Part shown: positions 28,813-29,955 of the stretch, in pieces
Position numbering within the stretch: position 1 is the first letter of the stretch
How the letters are laid out: each line of letters opens with the position of its first letter
Source: an uncultured Desulfomonile sp.
GTDB lineage: Bacteria; Desulfobacterota; Desulfomonilia; Desulfomonilales; Desulfomonilaceae
Reading direction: 5' to 3'
Length of the DNA: 29,955 nt
NCBI GenBank assembly: GCA_903853735.1
Contig: CAINUH010000415.1
Coordinates: forward strand, 1 to 29,955
Made by a program: the position numbers and the translations under genes
Notes under the pieces: generated by a model
Seen by the model: the letters and a program-made list of their open reading frames with translations, nothing else
Databases searched by the model: none
Told to the model about the DNA's origin: nothing

Positions 28813-29505
28813 ATGAACACCACATGTCGCCCGATCATCTTTTTATGTGTGCTCTCGTTGGCATTTGTCCGAGTCTCAGCCCTTGCTGCAGATAATGACA
28901 TCAAGTTGTCCAAGCCTGCCGTCGTCGGGAAAGTGTCTCTGGAAGCTGCTCTGATCGCCAAAAAGTCCGTGCGGAACTTCACTGGAGAGCCGCTTGCCGA
29001 GGCTCAGATTTCCCAGATCCTGTGGGCAGCCAACGGTAATCTTCCCCCGGATGCCGTGGCTGGGGCCACGTACAAGGTTATCCCGTCTGCCGGCGGTCTC
29101 TACCCCCTCGAAATATTTCTGGTAACGGGCAAGGACACTGTTAGCGGCATACCGGAGGGTGTTTACAGCTACGACCCCCTGTCGAATTCGCTCAAACTGC
29201 TTGCCCCTGGAGATAACAGAACCCTGTTATCTCACGCTTCACTGTCGCAGATGTGGTTGGCCCGAGCCCCTGCACTGGTGGTCATCGGGGCGGTATTCGC
29301 CCGGACAACATCCAAGTATGGGAATCGAGGATCGCAATATGTCTTCATGGAGGCAGGCAGTTCGAATCAGAATGTGTATTTGCAGGCTGAGGCTTTGGGA
29401 CTGCACGTGGGGACGGTGGGCGCTTTCAACGATGCCCAGGTTTCAGCCGTGCTCAAACTTCCTTCCAGTGTTACGCCTCTACTGGTGATGGCAATCGGAA
29501 AGTGA
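28813..29505 (+). CDS. Exported SagB-type nitroreductase / dehydrogenase
   Basis: A 230-residue protein with a Sec signal peptide (about 1-26, ending ALA|AD) and an FMN-dependent nitroreductase fold of the SagB/ThcOx type. Family markers are KKSVRNFTGEPL (about 50-61), PSAGGLYPLEIFLV (about 91-104) and MEAGSSNQNVYLQAEALGLHVGTVGAFND. SagB enzymes oxidise azolines in peptide natural products, but stand-alone copies with other, mostly unknown, roles are common. No precursor peptide, SagC or SagD partner is in view. The ATG at 28813 follows a strong AAGGAGG. Export of an FMN enzyme is unusual. Confidence 0.9.
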   Translation: MNTTCRPIIFLCVLSLAFVRVSALAADNDIKLSKPAVVGKVSLEAALIAKKSVRNFTGEPLAEAQISQILWAANGNLPPDAVAGATYKVIPSAGGLYPLEIFLVTGKDTVSGIPEGVYSYDPLSNSLKLLAPGDNRTLLSHASLSQMWLARAPALVVIGAVFARTTSKYGNRGSQYVFMEAGSSNQNVYLQAEALGLHVGTVGAFNDAQVSAVLKLPSSVTPLLVMAIGK

Positions 29506-29870
29506 AACGGCTGTATTCGGACTATGCGCGCACGCATGGCGCTCTTAAACGATGAGAGGACAGGCTATGACCGGAGGCATCTCCGACACAGTGTGGAAAT
29601 TTTGGTCGGGTCGGGTTGGAAGGATTGTGTACTGCACGTGTAAAAAATCTACTTTGCACAGGCGACTCGTAACTCCTCAAGTTATGCGCGGAAATCTGAG
29701 ATACACCTTTTGAAATCATTGATAATTCCGGTTGTAAGCCCCGCGTAAGTGAATGCTTACAGGCGACTCGTCTTTGTCCTTGACATATCTACTCAATGTA
29801 CATAGTCTGTTACGAACAATCGCGTTTCCCCCGTTCCCACAATCAGTTATTTTATTAAGGAGGTAGGTAG
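29506..29870. other. Non-coding region upstream of the pyrophosphatase gene
   Basis: Contains a 13-base direct repeat ACAGGCGACTCGT (29658-29670 and 29759-29771), a 7-base stem TGTAAGC/GCTTACA (29733-29739 with 29755-29761) and the promoter at 29780-29808. No coding frame is convincing. Confidence 0.6.
29780..29808 (+). promoter_or_regulatory. Promoter of the pyrophosphatase gene
   Basis: A perfect TTGACA (29780-29785) is followed after 17 bases by TAGTCT (29803-29808). Transcription would start near 29815, giving a leader of about 55 bases to the ATG at 29871. The second copy of the direct repeat ends nine bases before the -35 box. Confidence 0.6.
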
Positions 29871-29955
29871 ATGGACTGGGTTGTGATCGTGGCCCTCATC
29901 TGTGGGGCCTTGGGTGTGGCCTACAGCCTCATTACCGCAGGCTGGGTCTTCAAGC
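29871..29955 (+). CDS. hppA: Membrane-bound ion-translocating pyrophosphatase (N-terminal fragment, cut by window end)
   Basis: Only the first 28 codons are present: MDWVVIVALICGALGVAYSL and on to the window end. This first membrane helix with the following AGWVFK matches the N-terminus of membrane-bound H+ or Na+ pyrophosphatases (about 680 residues when complete), which pump ions using pyrophosphate hydrolysis. The start is well supported by AAGGAGG seven bases upstream. The ion specificity cannot be judged from this fragment. Confidence 0.8.
   Translation, partial: MDWVVIVALICGALGVAYSLITAGWVFK

Overview
The window is a dense, gene-rich piece of a Gram-negative bacterial chromosome, most likely a Desulfobacterota (former Deltaproteobacteria) sulfate reducer or syntroph of the Desulfomonile/Syntrophobacter kind. 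This is inferred from gene content: an F1Fo ATP synthase cluster in the order b'-b-delta-alpha-gamma-beta-epsilon without the a and c subunits beside it, a membrane pyrophosphatase, a stand-alone IMP cyclohydrolase and an mreBCD-mrdA-rodA cell-shape cluster. No rRNA, tRNA, CRISPR array, integrase or transposase was seen.

Region 1-391 is non-coding, with a REP-like double hairpin and the terminator of the ATP synthase operon. From 392 to 12939 everything is on the minus strand. Reading leftward there is first a rod-shape block (mreB, mreC, mreD, mrdA/PBP2, rodA, a bactofilin), then a strong sigma70-type promoter, then the seven ATP synthase genes. Several of these genes are translationally coupled by 4-base overlaps. 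Region 12940-13485 holds the mreB promoter, a palindrome and a fragment resembling a 4Fe-4S ferredoxin motif. A large alpha-glucan phosphorylase (minus, 13486-16050) is divergent from a single-receiver response regulator (plus).

From 16524 to 22920 the plus strand carries the response regulator, a thiolase, dapF, a type IV pilin-like gene coupled to an unknown single-pass membrane protein, a class II aldolase-like gene interrupted by an in-frame amber codon, and an HD-domain protein. One small two-helix membrane protein lies on the minus strand between thiolase and dapF. From 28516 down to 22969 the minus strand holds a nucleotide-flavoured operon: ndk, rlmN, a kinase-like/P-loop ATPase fusion, a TPR lipoprotein, an IMP cyclohydrolase and purE. 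At the right end, on the plus strand, are an exported SagB-type nitroreductase and the first 28 codons of a membrane-bound pyrophosphatase.

The coherent themes are cell-wall elongation (mreBCD, PBP2, RodA, bactofilin), proton-coupled energy conservation (ATP synthase, H+/Na+ pyrophosphatase) and purine/nucleotide metabolism. The most unusual item is the aldolase gene at 21000-22295. A TAG codon splits an otherwise uninterrupted reading frame whose downstream 104 codons still look coding. Other points worth attention are the stand-alone IMP cyclohydrolase, the pilin/unknown pair, the predicted periplasmic SagB-like protein and the repeated use of TTGA/GTGA stop-start overlaps.
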